From positions 16,232,837 to 16,296,836 of the forward strand of contig NC_087081.1 in assembly GCF_026151205.1 (NCBI RefSeq): 64,000 bases of DNA, written 5' to 3'. This document shows, piece after piece, positions 36,268 through 63,587 of this stretch (positions are counted from its first letter, which is position 1; every line of letters starts with the position of its first letter). Below the pieces are notes generated by a model, which was not told where the DNA came from, made no database searches, and was given only the letters and a program-made list of their open reading frames with translations. The DNA comes from Bolinopsis microptera. Its lineage: Eukaryota; Ctenophora; Tentaculata; Lobata; Bolinopsidae. The translations under genes and the position numbers were made by a program.

Positions 36268-36600
36268 TGATCATGCTTATAAGTTATGCTACCGGGTTAC
36301 GATTTTGTTATCATTGGTACAAAGTAACGATCACAGAATCCAGAACTCGAATTTTGCAACATACAAAACCAGAAAGGTTGTCGAGAATTGTTTCAAGACT
36401 GTTTTGGTAGGTAGTATAAAGTGCCGTAAGGGTCTATAATTATTAGCTGTCAAATTCAAACTGTACAAATATAGTTATACATTGCCCCGAGCTTGAGCAA
36501 GTTATTGCATGTTCAGATGATGAATACTATTTAATTATTGTTGTAGGAATAAACCTGTAGATGAAATACTTGTTGTAGAAATAAATAAAACCCATATTCA
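36268..36600 (+). terminator. Receptor 3' UTR with polyadenylation signals
   Basis: After the TAA at 36265-36267 there are AATAAA hexamers at 36548-36553, 36580-36585 and 36584-36589. I expect cleavage shortly after about 36600. Confidence 0.65.
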
Positions 36601-37454
36601 TATTTATGATTTCCCAAATTGTCAATCAGAAAAAAAGAACTTTCATTTATTATTATCAAAAACTGGTGCTAATCATTGTGAAAGACTGCAATATTGTAGG
36701 TTTATAACCTACCAAGACGCGCGCCGAGTTGGATTTGAAACAAACATTTTACCCGTTAACTGCAATAAAGACTACCTCCTGCTCTATTCAGCTACCCTCA
36801 GAGCAAGTACCCTCAAATTCTCGTTCATGCTGCCTCAGGTTATATCCAGCCTTATTTTAAGGTTATTTAAGGCTTCCAAAATCTCTTTTTATATTCTCAA
36901 TTCTGATGATTTTCCGTTTATCGAAGCTTTCTTTGGGAATAGGATTTTATGTACCTAGCTTAATCGTGTCTTGTGCCATCCTCATCGCATCAAAGTTTTC
37001 TCCGGACATCAGACATACTGCTTCCACATTCCAGTACCAATTGATGGCGACTTGTGGCACTCTCACCGACCTCGCTGATTGGTCATTGTAGGTTTACAAC
37101 CTACCAGGACGCGCGCCGAGTTGGACTCGTCGACGGTCCTGGATATATGGAACAGATATTTTACGAGTATCACCCGTTAAATTGGTCATTGGTCAAAATT
37201 TTAGTCAAAACCGCGAAATTGCGGTCAAGGGGATGGCAGAAATTTTTTTTCAACAATCTTCCAAAATCTCTGTTCATTACATTCTGATATGATTTTCCGT
37301 TTATCAAAGCTATCTTTGGGAATAAAACTTTGAATACGTGAGCTTGTGCCATCCTCAGTGACCTTTCTAGATGGTCATTCAAGGGGACAGCTCTCACTCT
37401 CACCGACTTGCTCTATACTATGACTATGCTCTATACTATGACTATCCAGAGCCC

Positions 37455-37730
37455 CTCCCATGAAACCTTACTGGCTGGGGCCTAACTTCAAAAGTAAAAG
37501 AGATAGAGACTTCCGGTTTTTTGCAAAATGTTCGCCTTGTAAATGTTAAAATAACTTTTCCTCCCCAAGAGGAAAATTAGCCCCAGGGACATTGTAGTTT
37601 TTAGTTATTTAGAGTTATCCCAAAAAGTTTTATTTTGGGCCTAATAATTATAGTGCGCAGCTTTGAGCTTTGACTTTGCGGATTCTTGTCCTCTGATTGG
37701 CTGAATTGTATCACGTGATGCAATCGCATT
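37455..37730 (+). repeat. Dispersed repeat family C, copy 2
   Basis: A diverged copy of 24620-24890. It includes gagacttccggttttttg, a cctccccaagagg segment and ctgattggctgaattg followed by TCACGTGA. Confidence 0.75.
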
Positions 37731-37964
37731 CTTGGGATGTTCGAAGCGTGCAATAAACTTACGAGCGCGCGCGAGCTTGTACATGCTGTGAAGACGCGAT
37801 CACGTACCTGTATTAATACGCCCAGCCAGTAGAATTGCTGGGGACTTCGAAGTATTTTGAACGAGATCTCGTTCAAAATACAGGGATCTAAACTAATACA
37901 GAGTAATTTAAATTAGTGTCAAAGAGTTGAAATAAACTTTTTCGTTAATTCTGCCAACATTTTT

Positions 37965-38085
37965 GACCATTGTTAATGATCTGGCCCGGCGCGCGCTACT
38001 TCGTAGCACTTGCCATCGGGCCATATTTCGAGAAGAAAGCGGCACGCGCTACTTCGAAGAAATTTTGACGAGTAACATCTGTCAA
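37965..38085 (+). repeat. Dispersed repeat family D
   Basis: Matches 27040-27165 (and 30500-30620): ctggcccggcg, cttgccatcgggccat and cttcgaagaaattt occur in the same order. This links the inner element here with the flank of the foldback element. Confidence 0.75.
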
Positions 38086-38494
38086 CCAAAATTTCCGGAT
38101 TTTCAGAAACCTCAAACCTCCCAGTCACCCTGTCCGAAATTCTGAAACCCCCTCCCTATTTGCCAGACGTCCTAAGTAGATGGCCCCTTATTGGATAATG
38201 GATGCGCATGTCCAACATGCAAAAGGATGATGATTAATCACTCTACAATCGACTGTCGCGTGAATTTTTCAACCGTACGTTGACTACGTTCTCTAGCTGG
38301 TCCTGAATTAACGGGTGATACTCGTAAAATATCTGTTCTATATATTGGACCGTCGACGAGTCCAACTCGGCGCGCGTCCTGGTAGGTTGTAAACCTACAA
38401 GTCCTGAACGACTATCCGACACCCCTGATTCACGATGTCAATCCTTTGCAGCTCGGCGAGGCCCAGTGGTGCATCATGCCGATATACTGAAGGT

Positions 38495-38854
38495 GGTTAC
38501 GAGTTTCCTGGGGACCTCAGGCTATAATTTTCATAAACATAGAATAGAGATTAGGCGGAATGACAGGCTTAGCGCGGCCCAGTAAGTTACGAGCAGCATT
38601 GTTTGATGCGCGGCGCGGCCTAGTCACTAGTACAATGTATGTAGTACTACTACTAGTACATACTTGCTACTACTAGTAGTGCATCTGGCATCGCGCTACA
38701 ACCGAAACCCTAACCCTATAATCTGAACACAATCCATGAATCCATAACAAAAGCATATGCTAAAACCTTATATAACTTACTGGGCCGCGCTCAGCCTGTC
38801 ATTCCGCCAAATCTATATTGTTAATGAACATAATAGCCTGGGGTCCTCAGGTAA
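38495..38854. mobile_element. Family A MITE with ~85-bp terminal inverted repeats
   Basis: The left end cctggggacctcaggctat and the right end atagcctggggtcctcagg are inverted copies, and the similarity continues for about 85 bp to taagtta / taactta. About 190 bp lie between the arms, with no coding sequence. Solo copies of one arm occur at 23779, 27237 and 30681. Confidence 0.8.
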
Positions 38855-40099
38855 TATATAACGAGAAATTAGATACATTTTTTTATACGGTCATTTTTTG
38901 ATTAGTTGATAAATTCAGTTTTAAGTTCAATTTTTTGCATAATTTTTGATTTTGATAAGTTCAGTTTTAAGTTCCTTTTTTTGTATTTATAGTAAGTTTT
39001 CAGTTCTACAAGTCTTTTAAGTAGACTTATCATATCAGGTCTTTAGGATGTTCTTAGTAACTACTTTGGATTTGTGTAAAGTTTGATAATAATACGGTCA
39101 TATCACGTGATCCAGACAGTTTTTCACGGTCACGTGATATGACCATATAATATAATTATAATTTCTCGTCAGGGTTTCAGCATATTGATATGCTTCAGTT
39201 AGAGATTGGGTTAGGGTTGGGATCAGATTATATTTATAGGGTTTCGAATAGTCATTCAGAGCCACCTAGAGGACGTGTTTAAAAAGTGTAGACAGTAGAG
39301 TGATTAATCATCATCCAAAAAGTTTTTCGACAATTTAACAAAAAATGTTTAGAACAAATTCCAGGGAAGCATTTTTACCCTACGTCATAGGGGTGATTCG
39401 GAATAGGCGTCCAAAAATACACCAAACTTGATTTCTTATATTGTATACCCTCAGGGCCTTTTCACAAAATTAAAAAATTGGGGCGAGTGATTTAGTGGGA
39501 GCGGTCGGAAACAGTAAGACTAAGAGTAAGAGTACTACTCAACTAGTAGTAACAAAAGTTTTGGATTAGCCGGCCCAGGGGAGCCAATCCAAAATCAGAG
39601 TGCTAACATGGTGCATTTGGCATTGCACAATTACAATTAGTCTGGTTCTAGAATATAATGTGGGATTATGTTTTGGATTAACGGGTAATACTCGTAAAAT
39701 ATTTGTTTCAAAGACCGTCGACGAGTCCAACTCGGCGCGCGTCTTGGTAGGTTATTTTAACCAACAAGTCAAGGATCCTTCCAGACATACACAATACACA
39801 TCAATATGACATTAAAATAGTGAATCTCTAACTAGTGGCTGCGGATTTATTTAGGCCTAGTCATAGGCACAAAATGCACCAACAGTTTGGTCACGCCTAC
39901 TTTTTAAAATCAACTGATATCCAGAAAGTTAGAAGTGAGTTTTATACGGGTCCCACATCCAACATAATTAAACTATCTTTTTAGTTTATAACGTTTCATG
40001 TTTGCAAACCAATCACGATTGATATTCTAGATTTGACCATTATCCAGCATTTACAAAAATATCAGTTGTGAATAAATTAAAAATATTTACAATAATGCT
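38855..40099. other. Intergenic stretch with an E-box palindrome
   Basis: No gene seen. 39097-39147 is a palindrome whose arms GGTCATATCACGTGA and TCACGTGATATGACC are perfect complements. The last family B unit (39677-39770) lies here. RWDD4 3' UTR probably occupies the right end. Confidence 0.5.
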
Positions 40100-41681
40100 T
40101 CAGTTCCCGGCTCCAGTTTTACTCAAATGTTTGATAACATCGACCCAGTCCCAACCCCTCGGCTTGTCGTCCGCATCTATGTTGCCGTATTTGTCGTAAA
40201 AACGTCTTTTTTGACCTTTCGTCATGCCTTTAGTTGAAGCAAGTTTTTCCTTTTCCTTCTTCTCTAAAGCGATGGCTTCCTGACAAAGACAAAAATGATC
40301 AATTACAAAATCAACGGTAGCTATAACACAAGCTAAACAGCATAATTTTGCCACACGTTGTGTCTCATTGACATTAATATTATCACGCGCGGCCGGTAAA
40401 CAGTAAATGGACACGTGTGGAAAATAACGCTGTACTTTATTACGGATGCAAACAGTGAGCACCCAGTAATCATGATTAACTACTTAGACTAATTAGAAAC
40501 CTTCTCCTCTCGCGTTACGACGTTTTCGTTTTTAACCAGCGCTCTAATTTCCTCTAGATTATCAGTCACATAGTTGATAATGTTGAAAGTCATCGCCATT
40601 CCTGACCAGTCATCGTACTGAGAACGAATCTTACCCAGGATCTTTACTTTCTCGTGTGGCTGCAGAATAGAACACTGTTAACTAACACTGTTAACTAAAT
40701 ATTTACCTAATGAACACTGTTAACTTTACGTAAGGGACCTTGCTCGCACCAGTAACTGCACGTTGGTAGTCTTATTACAGTTACACGGTACAGTAAAACC
40801 CCGATTTATCGCGACTGTTTCCTTTCCCCCGCGATAAATTGAGGTTTTACTGTAGTACGCGATAAATTGAGGTTTTACTGTAGTACGAGGGTCCGTTTTA
40901 TGTTTATCACATAGAAAGAGAACTGAATTTAATATGCACCGTCAGGAGTAAGAACTAACCTTAATATGTGAGTCAGGAGTAAGAACTAACCTTAATATGT
41001 GAGTCAGGAGTAAGCACTAACCTTAATATGTGAGTCAGGAGTAAGCACTAGCCTTAATATGTGAGTCAGGAGTAAGCACTAACTTTAATATGTGAGTCAG
41101 GAGTAAGCACTAACCTTAATATGTGAGTCAGGAGTAAGCACTAACCTTAATATGTGAGTCAGGAGTAAGCACTAACCTTAATATGTGAGTCAGGAGTAAG
41201 CACTAACCTTAATATGTGAGTCAGGAGTAAGCACTAACCTTAATATGTGAGTCAGGAGTAAGCACTAACCTTAATATGTGAGTTGAAGAAGCTGTTAAGA
41301 TCTACCACAGCATTCTCGGACTCAGGGTACTTTTTTGGCCACGTTATCTGAAAATAGAAGATGTTAGATTTCATCCCATTACCGCTAATACTATGTAATG
41401 TCAGCAAACCCATCCCATTACCTCTAATACTATGTAATATCAGCAAACCCAACAGATAAAAATAAATAGAGCATTCAAGAAGGGGGGGGGGGGGGGGGGG
41501 GGGGGGGGGGAGGGGGGGGAGGGGGAGGGGAGGGGGGTACCTGTATCATAATACTCTTTAGTTCATTCTCCTCACTGATGAACTTGTAACAGTACACTGT
41601 GTCTTTAATCTGCTTGAAGTTGGTGTCGTCCTCGTATATTGAGAGTAAAACTTCCTGCTCATCGGCCTGGTCATCATTCAT
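40100..41681 (-). CDS. RWDD4: RWD domain-containing protein 4
   Basis: Coding exons on the minus strand: 41681-41541, 41347-41270, 40659-40501 and 40279-40100, all phase 0, giving 185 residues (human RWDD4 has 188). The N-terminal RWD domain starts MNDDQADEQEVLLSIYEDD and continues with ITWPKKYPESENAVVDLNSF. The C-terminus has the family's basic K-G-Q-K-R motif followed by PRGWDWVDVIKHLSKTGAGN, close to human PRGWNWVDVVKHLSKTG. RWD domains bind partner proteins. The exact role of RWDD4 is poorly known. A G/C homopolymer lies directly inside intron 1, and intron 2 begins with a 31-bp array that repeats the exon 2 donor. Confidence 0.95.
40791..40852. mobile_element. Tiny pogo/Tigger-like MITE
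   Basis: 62 bp with ends CAGTAAAACC and GGTTTTACTG extending inward as (c/t)gatttatcgcg and cgcgataaattgagg, flanked by TA on both sides. A TA target and CAG...CTG ends suggest the Tc1/mariner-pogo group. A second copy of the right end follows at 40857-40882. It lies in RWDD4 intron 2. Confidence 0.65.
40941..41270 (-). repeat. 31-bp array repeating the RWDD4 exon 2 splice donor
   Basis: About ten copies of a 31-bp unit. Read on the coding strand, each has actcacatattaag|gttagtgc, the same sequence as the last bases of exon 2 and its donor at 41270/41269. The array starts at the exon edge and runs into intron 2. Confidence 0.95.
41482..41537 (+). repeat. Poly-G tract at the RWDD4 intron 1 donor
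   Basis: G runs with a few a residues. On the coding strand, intron 1 starts gtaccccccc immediately after exon 1. Confidence 0.95.
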
Positions 41682-42084
41682 GATCTTGAAAATTAGTTGA
41701 CTTGAAAATGAGCTGTGAGTAACTGGTTGGTTAATTAATTGTATTAATCGAGGAATTATAATCCTTCGATAAGGTTTGTCTGGGAAAATCCAGAACTTTT
41801 TCTTCCAACTCTTGGATTTATCATTAAATTTAGAACAACTGTATTTTTATATTTTTCACCGCCAACAAAAACAAAACTCGGATATCTCATGTTGGTATCA
41901 TAAGAGCGAATTGTTGTAAATATTCAGATAACTTCATTCACATGTGAGTCTATTAACATGATTAGGTAAAAAGGAAAATCTCGACTGGTTAAAGATTAAA
42001 TATGGTACTTGTTCGTTGCAGTCCCAACCGATTAAACTGGTCATGAAATTATATTCCTCTGTTGAGATGATTGTTAAACGCATA

Positions 42085-42142
42085 AATAACACCAGATTAG
42101 CATAATTAACACCATATTAGCATAATTAACACCAGATTAGCT
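42085..42142 (+). repeat. 22-bp repeat, three copies
   Basis: taacaccagattagcataat is repeated with small changes in the ZMAT2 3' flank. Confidence 0.8.
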
Positions 42143-42208
42143 TTAACATGAAGTGCTCGACACTTGTACCATGTACGTTTCTGATCAAGGCATTAAATTG
42201 TTTCCCGG

Positions 42209-44517
42209 CTACTTTCCAAAGCCGCCGAACCCCATTATTGCAGCAAGTTCAGGATCCAGTTCCTCCTCCCCCGCCCCGGCCACGGCCCGCTTCTTGTCCT
42301 TCTTTCGCTGGCGTTTCAGTGCTCTCTGCCGCTCCTCCTCCTCTTGTCGCTCCTGAGCTCGAGCTTCAAGGTCGTAGTCCTCCGCCTAGGTGGGGGACAT
42401 TTCATTATTATGGAATACAAATAAATAAGTAAACTGAATGTTACAGTGCATTCTGAATGTTACAGTGCATTCTGAATGAGAAGTAAAAACAGAAATATAA
42501 ACTTACTTTATTTTTCTCATCGTCCTCCCTCTTTCGTTTATTTTTATCAAATCTGGCTCGGACCTGCTCTAAAGTTGATCTCTCTACTTTCATCGACATT
42601 CCTAAATTTCGTTGATCTGAAAAATAATTTATAAAAATAGTAAAATCATTGGTGGTCTTTGGTGCTGTCAATTAAGAGTTCATCAGAATAAACTACGACA
42701 GACATGATCCACAAGCCACTTGATGACAGCTTTTACTCCACATACTCTAGCAAGATCGAGTATTTGTTTGCTGTAGCCTCAGTGTTTGGGCACGATATTT
42801 AGTAAACTATTATTAATGTATTCGCCATTCGGTCACTAATTGGTGACATGATCTGATCACCGTGGGACCCCTGATAATTGGGTCGTGCAGCCATGAAAAC
42901 AATCAGGATTCCCAGAAACTTACGTTTTTTGCCGTTGATATGATCCAGATAGTTGATGGAATCTTTAACAACACAATCACAAACTTTGCAGTAATAGCCT
43001 CCTTGCATTGCGCTGGGACTGTCTTTTGTTACCACCATAGTCTTCCCCAACTTGGAGTCTAGATCGACCTGCAATTATAGGACTTTAAAAAAAATACTTT
43101 CAACACTACTATATAACAAATAATTCGAGCATGAATACGAAGTTGTTACTTTGAAACGTCGTTTATCCTAACAGTGCAGTATCATTTGTCGCAGTAATAA
43201 GAATAATCAGAAATTATCATCTGCAATCATAGTACTGGAGAGTGGATCATGCGGGCACAATAACCCGGTTAACAGATCGTAATCAATAAGAATGTAATAG
43301 CTTTCGGTCAGTTAAATTAAACTAGTTACGTTATTTCATACCTTGTGGTCTCTAGGTCTAAGAAGTTCTCTTTTAACCTTCCTCTCCGATACGATTTCTG
43401 GTTCTGAAACACATGATATATAAACTTCACAATAATAAACTCGTGATAAATAAACTTCACAATATTAAACACGTGATACATAAACTTCACAATAACAAAA
43501 ATGTTGACCGCTTCTACGAGTTAAATTGAACGCCTGCATCGCCTACATCGGCAATCTATAATACATCTTGCTTGGCAGAGGATATCTGGTATTTAAAATT
43601 AATGCGTAACACGATATACAACCGACATTGAAGAATTTTCCTAATTGTTACAGTGTGGTTATGAGCTAGACGTTTTCTCACCATTTTCTGCGACAAGTCG
43701 GTCTTTCGCTTTCTGAGCATATTCATCTTTATCCCAAGTTTTCCTGTACGTCGTCATATCTATATGATTGTTATTTGTACAGCAAGTTATCAGTAATATC
43801 GTTAACTAGTTTGTATAGCACATGGAAGTGTAGCACAGTTGGGGAATAGTTGAGAGATCGGATCAAATTAAACAGAAAGCGCGTAAAGCAAAATGCTGAA
43901 ATTGTGTGGTTTCTGTATAAAGCTGTATTTGCGCGTAACACGTTATAGTGCGCGGCTCAATGTTGCTTCTGCTGAATTGTAAGTTACTGTTTTTCAGGAA
44001 TTATTATGGTTTATTAGTGATTTTGTGGATAAATGCAACAGCCAGCAACAGTCAAGAGTCGTCTTAAAGTATACTCTAGGACTCTAGCCCCTGCAATGAA
44101 ATTTTAGCCGGGTACTTGAGATATTGGCCTGTTTCCAAAACAGTACTGTGTATAGAAACGTACATATCTAGTTGAGCCAGCCAGAGGTTATCAATAAAAC
44201 AAATAGTTACAAATTAAACAAACGTAGAATAAATTTGAATATTTCACCGCAATCACGTCACTAAACATTAAAGTATTCCCCTGTGACGTCACACCACGTG
44301 TTATGACGTCACGTTAATATGAGCTTAACAGTTAGCTGCATTCATTTGAACATTACCGAAATCTAAAAAGACAATAAACCGATTTTCGCAAAGACTTGGT
44401 CTCCAAAGCGACTGTAACATTGACTTCAGAATGCGATAAAAAGATTAAAATAAAAAATAACACAATATATGAAAAGTCAGAAATATACTAACGGGGCCGG
44501 TTCGAACTAAAGGCCAT
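42209..44517 (-). CDS. ZMAT2: Zinc finger matrin-type protein 2 (spliceosomal)
   Basis: Minus-strand exons 44517-44493, 43759-43682, 43403-43342, 43068-42924, 42616-42507 and 42385-42209 join in matching phases to give 198 residues (human ZMAT2 has 199). The N-terminal exon is tiny (MAFSSNRP) and is followed by [18 protein letters not shown] and [12 protein letters not shown]. The U1-type C2H2 zinc finger is [20 protein letters not shown], then [13 protein letters not shown]. The C-terminus has a charged coiled-coil-like region and ends MGFGGFGK, slightly shorter than the human tail. ZMAT2 is the homologue of yeast Snu23, a component of the U4/U6.U5 tri-snRNP and the pre-catalytic spliceosome in the nucleus. 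CRE/E-box sites lie in intron 1. Confidence 0.96.
43405..43500 (-). repeat. ~30-bp array adjoining a ZMAT2 acceptor
   Basis: Three copies of an attgtgaagtttat(n)atcacg unit (coding strand). The copy nearest the exon ends atcatgtgtttcag and supplies the acceptor for 43403. Confidence 0.8.
44281..44313. promoter_or_regulatory. CRE/E-box cluster in ZMAT2 intron 1
   Basis: TGTGACGTCAC, CCACGTG and ATGACGTCAC within 33 bp, about 200 bp downstream of the proposed ZMAT2 start codon on its own strand. Confidence 0.4.
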
Positions 44518-44519
44518 CT

Positions 44520-45007
44520 AAAAGGGAAGAAATTGAAATGTCATTATCAGACACTTGCTCTGAATTGAGATGCTTTCAATATGGAGTTATAAAGTGAATA
44601 ATTCTGTAACAAATAAGCATGTGCAAATCACTTGTACAACGATTCAAGCAACAAATGTTGGTTGTTCAATGTTCATTAGCAGTACAATAACCATCACACT
44701 TTAATAACATATTCATATCATGTCACATTAAACAATTGGGACAAGGAGACGGTAAGCTTATACTAAAAAGCTTTTAAAGTATTTGATCGGTTAACCCACA
44801 AGTAGTAGTTTCTACAAATGAAATGTTTTTTGAAAGCTCTCAAATAGTTTACACCATCATCCTTATCCAAACAACATAGGGAATCTTTAAAAGAACCAAG
44901 TTTATCATTTGACGGTAAAGTACGCCTTGAACTATAGACATATCATCACATCTAATTAGCTGTTTATAGGTTGATTAACCTGTCAATTAGCTAATCATAT
45001 AATCAAT
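44520..45007. other. Short gap between ZMAT2 5' end and MAP4K 3' end
   Basis: About 490 bp between the ZMAT2 start codon and the MAP4K stop codon, both on the minus strand. It must contain the MAP4K 3' UTR and the ZMAT2 promoter or leader. A pyrimidine-rich ttcttcccttttag precedes the ZMAT2 ATG, so an upstream non-coding exon is possible. Confidence 0.5.
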
Positions 45008-60479
<15,472 letters not shown>

Positions 60480-60481
60480 TT

Positions 60482-60518
<37 letters not shown>

Positions 60519-60537
60519 TTTTTTTTTTTTTATTTTT

Positions 60538-60571
<34 letters not shown>

Positions 60572-60611
60572 TTTTTTTTCTTTTTTTTTGTTTTTTTTTT
60601 TTTTTTTTTTT

Positions 60612-60690
<79 letters not shown>

Positions 60691-60696
60691 ATAATT

Positions 60697-60744
<48 letters not shown>
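60480..60744 (+). repeat. Poly-T tract with sparse interruptions
   Basis: About 265 bp of almost pure T. Such a tract is prone to sequencing and assembly error, so lengths here are unreliable. It could mark a poly-A tail of a retroposed sequence on the minus strand, but no body is recognisable. Confidence 0.95.
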
Positions 60745-60745
<1 letters not shown>

Positions 60746-61350
60746 AAATTTATTCCGCTTTTAGTTTTATTCCCACTCTCGATTCCTTGCTAGCAGTCCG
60801 GTTAATTTAGTACCTTTAGTGGGTCTCATTTAATCATTAGCTCTAATTAAAGAACCTCTCACCCTCTCAGAAAACTCCGTTTGGAGATATTCCTTATTAC
60901 GCTCTAAGTTATTAATTTTCCTTGTGTTTGAATCCTTTCACTTTTTAACTGTTTTTAGTATTTGTTATTTTCGGCCGATTTCTGCACTTTTACACTGGGT
61001 CATCATTCATAATTTCTGGGATTGAGACGACTTATATGAGCATTTAAGGAAGAGTTTGCTTGTCTGACTTACTTCATTAGACACTTCTGGTCAAGAACTG
61101 AACAAGAACCACATTCGAAGACTGGAACATCTGAATGACTCTGCAACCCAGGAATCAACTACTCAGTTATTATCGCTCAATAATCGGTTTGGTATCGACG
61201 TTACATACTTTATTATTATTTTTTTAAAAAGCTGATTTTAGAAACCAGGGAATTAAAGTTACTGTCCCAAGGCTAACATTAAATCGCTGATTTTATTTAT
61301 ATATATCACTTTTTTTGTTCTTTCTTTTCCTTCAAAACATTCCAGTACAT
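60745..61350. other. Stretch with nothing identified
   Basis: AT-rich, no open frame of interest and no repeat that I can see. Confidence 0.4.
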
Positions 61351-61358
61351 TGTGCAGA

Positions 61359-61546
61359 AAATTGGAGATGAAGCCGTAGTACGTACATGTAGCATTGCAC
61401 TGGAACCACCAGAGTGTGGTTTTTTCCAGTCTGCGCCGTGTGCTTATACAAATATACGCGGCGCAGATAGACTGGAGGAGATTGCACTGTGTAGGCTCTG
61501 GTGTAATGTGATATGTATGTACTACGGCTTTACAAATTTTGGAAGC
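61359..61546. mobile_element. Palindromic (foldback) MITE
   Basis: The two halves are inverted copies: aaaattggagatgaagccgt at the left matches the complement of acggctttacaaatttt at the right, and at the centre agtctgcgccg faces cggcgcagatagact around a short AT-rich loop. About 190 bp, no coding capacity. Confidence 0.75.
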
Positions 61547-62004
61547 ATGTAGGGATATATTTCTGATACCAATCGTATATACTAAAAATACTCTAGCACA
61601 ATTGTAACTGCAGTTTTACAGAACTCTAAATGCTTAATGAACACTCTTGCAGGTACCACCCGTATTCACACTCAGACCTGAGTTTAGTCATTTTCCAATA
61701 CGAGATTGGGGACGGGTTCTATAAACAAACAAACAACAAATCTGATTCGAAAGTGTTCAGTAAATATTTTACACGACCTAATGCACTAAAATTATCTGAC
61801 CTCAGACCTTAACTCTACTAAGCCATAAACCCATCAGTATCTTTATCTCTTACCAATTTAAAGGTATAACCATAATCAATAATCATATGATATACAATAT
61901 ACATATGTATAACACTGATTAAGATTAGATATCGTACATTAAGGTGATTACATAAAATAACACACGTGCACTACTCAGCTTACACATTGAAACTTAGTTA
62001 CAAT

Positions 62005-62350
62005 AACAAACCAGCTATATCACACTATACACTAGATATAACACACACTACACTAGATATAACACACACTACACTAGATATAACACACACTACACTATAA
62101 TACTACACTAGATATAACACACACTACACTAGATATAACACACACTAGATATAATACTACACTAGATATAACACACACTACACTAGATATAACACACACT
62201 ACACTAGATATAACACACACTACACTAGATATAACACACACTACACTAGATATAACACACACTACACTATAATACTACACTAGATATAACACACACTACA
62301 CTAGATATAACACACACTAGATATAATACTACACTAGATATAACACTAGA
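62005..62350 (+). repeat. 21-bp ctagatataacacacactaca array
   Basis: About 14 units with higher-order arrangement: the block ending actataatactacactagat recurs. Confidence 0.93.
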
Positions 62351-62429
62351 TATAGTTAGCAAGAGTTAGGTAATAATATACACTGTGATTAACATTAAGT
62401 ACTAGGTAGGTGGGTCTATACTCTATAGT

Positions 62430-62655
62430 GTGTAGTGCAGTGTAGTGTAGTGTAGTGTAGTGTAATGTAATGTAATGTAATGTGTGTAGTGTAGTGTAGT
62501 GTAGTGTAGTGTAGTGTAGTGTAGTGTAGTGTAATGTGGTGTAGTGTGTAGTGTAATGTGGTGTAGTGTGGTGTAGTGTAATGTAGTTTAGTGTAGTTTA
62601 GTGTAGTGTAATGTAATGTAATGTAATGTAATGTAGTGTAGTTTAGTGTAGTGCG
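62430..62655 (+). repeat. tgtag / tgtaatg pentamer repeat
   Basis: Tandem gtgta and atgta units changing in register along the array. Confidence 0.92.
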
Positions 62656-63585
62656 TATAAAACATTGCGTAAGGTTAGGCTAACAGGTTCATTCTGCACC
62701 AGTGTAACACAGAGTAATTTACAGTACTCAAATTACAGAATACTTGTGGAATGTAGCAGTGAGACGATTATTCCAGTTGAGAAGATCAGTGTAGCATCCT
62801 AATTTCTACTTTTCTACATTTTCTACTTCCTACTTCACACATAACACACATAACTACACTACACACTACACTGGTTTGTACTCCAGTGACAGGAATTATT
62901 AAATGTTCAAAAAAAACATGTACATATATTATCTTTGTAACAACAATCTACTATATATATGTATATATATTATATACATTATAATACAAAGATAATAAAT
63001 GTACAAAGATAATAAATGCATTGAATGCATTCGAGTGTATAAATTATAATACACTCATGTTATATAAGTAGCACAAGTTCATTCTATTCAGCATTATGTG
63101 TATAAAATGTGGTCCTTATTGCTAATAAAATGTACTTGTTTCTTAAACCAGCCTCTTTTAACTAGATAATAACTTATTTAAAACCACAGTTCTACTACTA
63201 CTACTACTACCACAGTTCTGTAATCTCAAACCTCTCCACGTTCTACTGTTCTATGTTTACCTAGTTACAAAGTTAAGTCCCGTTATCAAGTATCTTATGG
63301 GGGCATGAAGAACCCCCCTCCCTACCCCCTTAAGGGGCATGAAGACCCCCCCTCCCTGCCCCCTTAATTAACAACTAAAATACTCAATACTGATCCCCTC
63401 ACTGAGATTCTTATATTCTGAAATAGTTTTGGTACTCAACTTGGCAATATTCCTCTGTGAGTTGATCGTATAATTTACCAATAAATTAACGTGTAGCAGC
63501 TAATGGGCCGAAGTAGCAGATGCTATAATATTATGTTATACAGTGACTGTTGTCATTGGTTAAAGTTAAGTATAATATTTACCAG
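62656..63585. other. Stretch with short simple repeats only
   Basis: Includes an imperfect ~35-bp duplication of gggcatgaagaccccccctc-type sequence at 63300-63365 and an AT-rich inverted repeat near 62930-63000. No coding segment recognised. Confidence 0.45.
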
Positions 63586-63587
63586 TG

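Larger units (their letters stand above)
36692..39770. mobile_element. Nested elements bounded by family B inverted repeats
   Basis: Family B units occur in head-out pairs: 36692-36760 (+) with 39677-39770 (-), and inside them 37085-37180 (+) with 38307-38402 (-). The inner pair gives a ~1.3-kb element with ~95-bp terminal inverted repeats from gtaggtttacaacctacc to cacccgttaa. No transposase is present. Target duplications are not obvious. The inner element carries copies of repeat families C (37455-37730) and D (37965-38085). Confidence 0.65.

Noticed and set aside
38698-38722. Telomere-like aaccctaaccct
   Set aside because: Only about two hexamers. No array.
42148-42432. Plus-strand Pro-rich ORF of 94 codons
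   Set aside because: Antisense to the last exon of ZMAT2, whose coding frame is certain.
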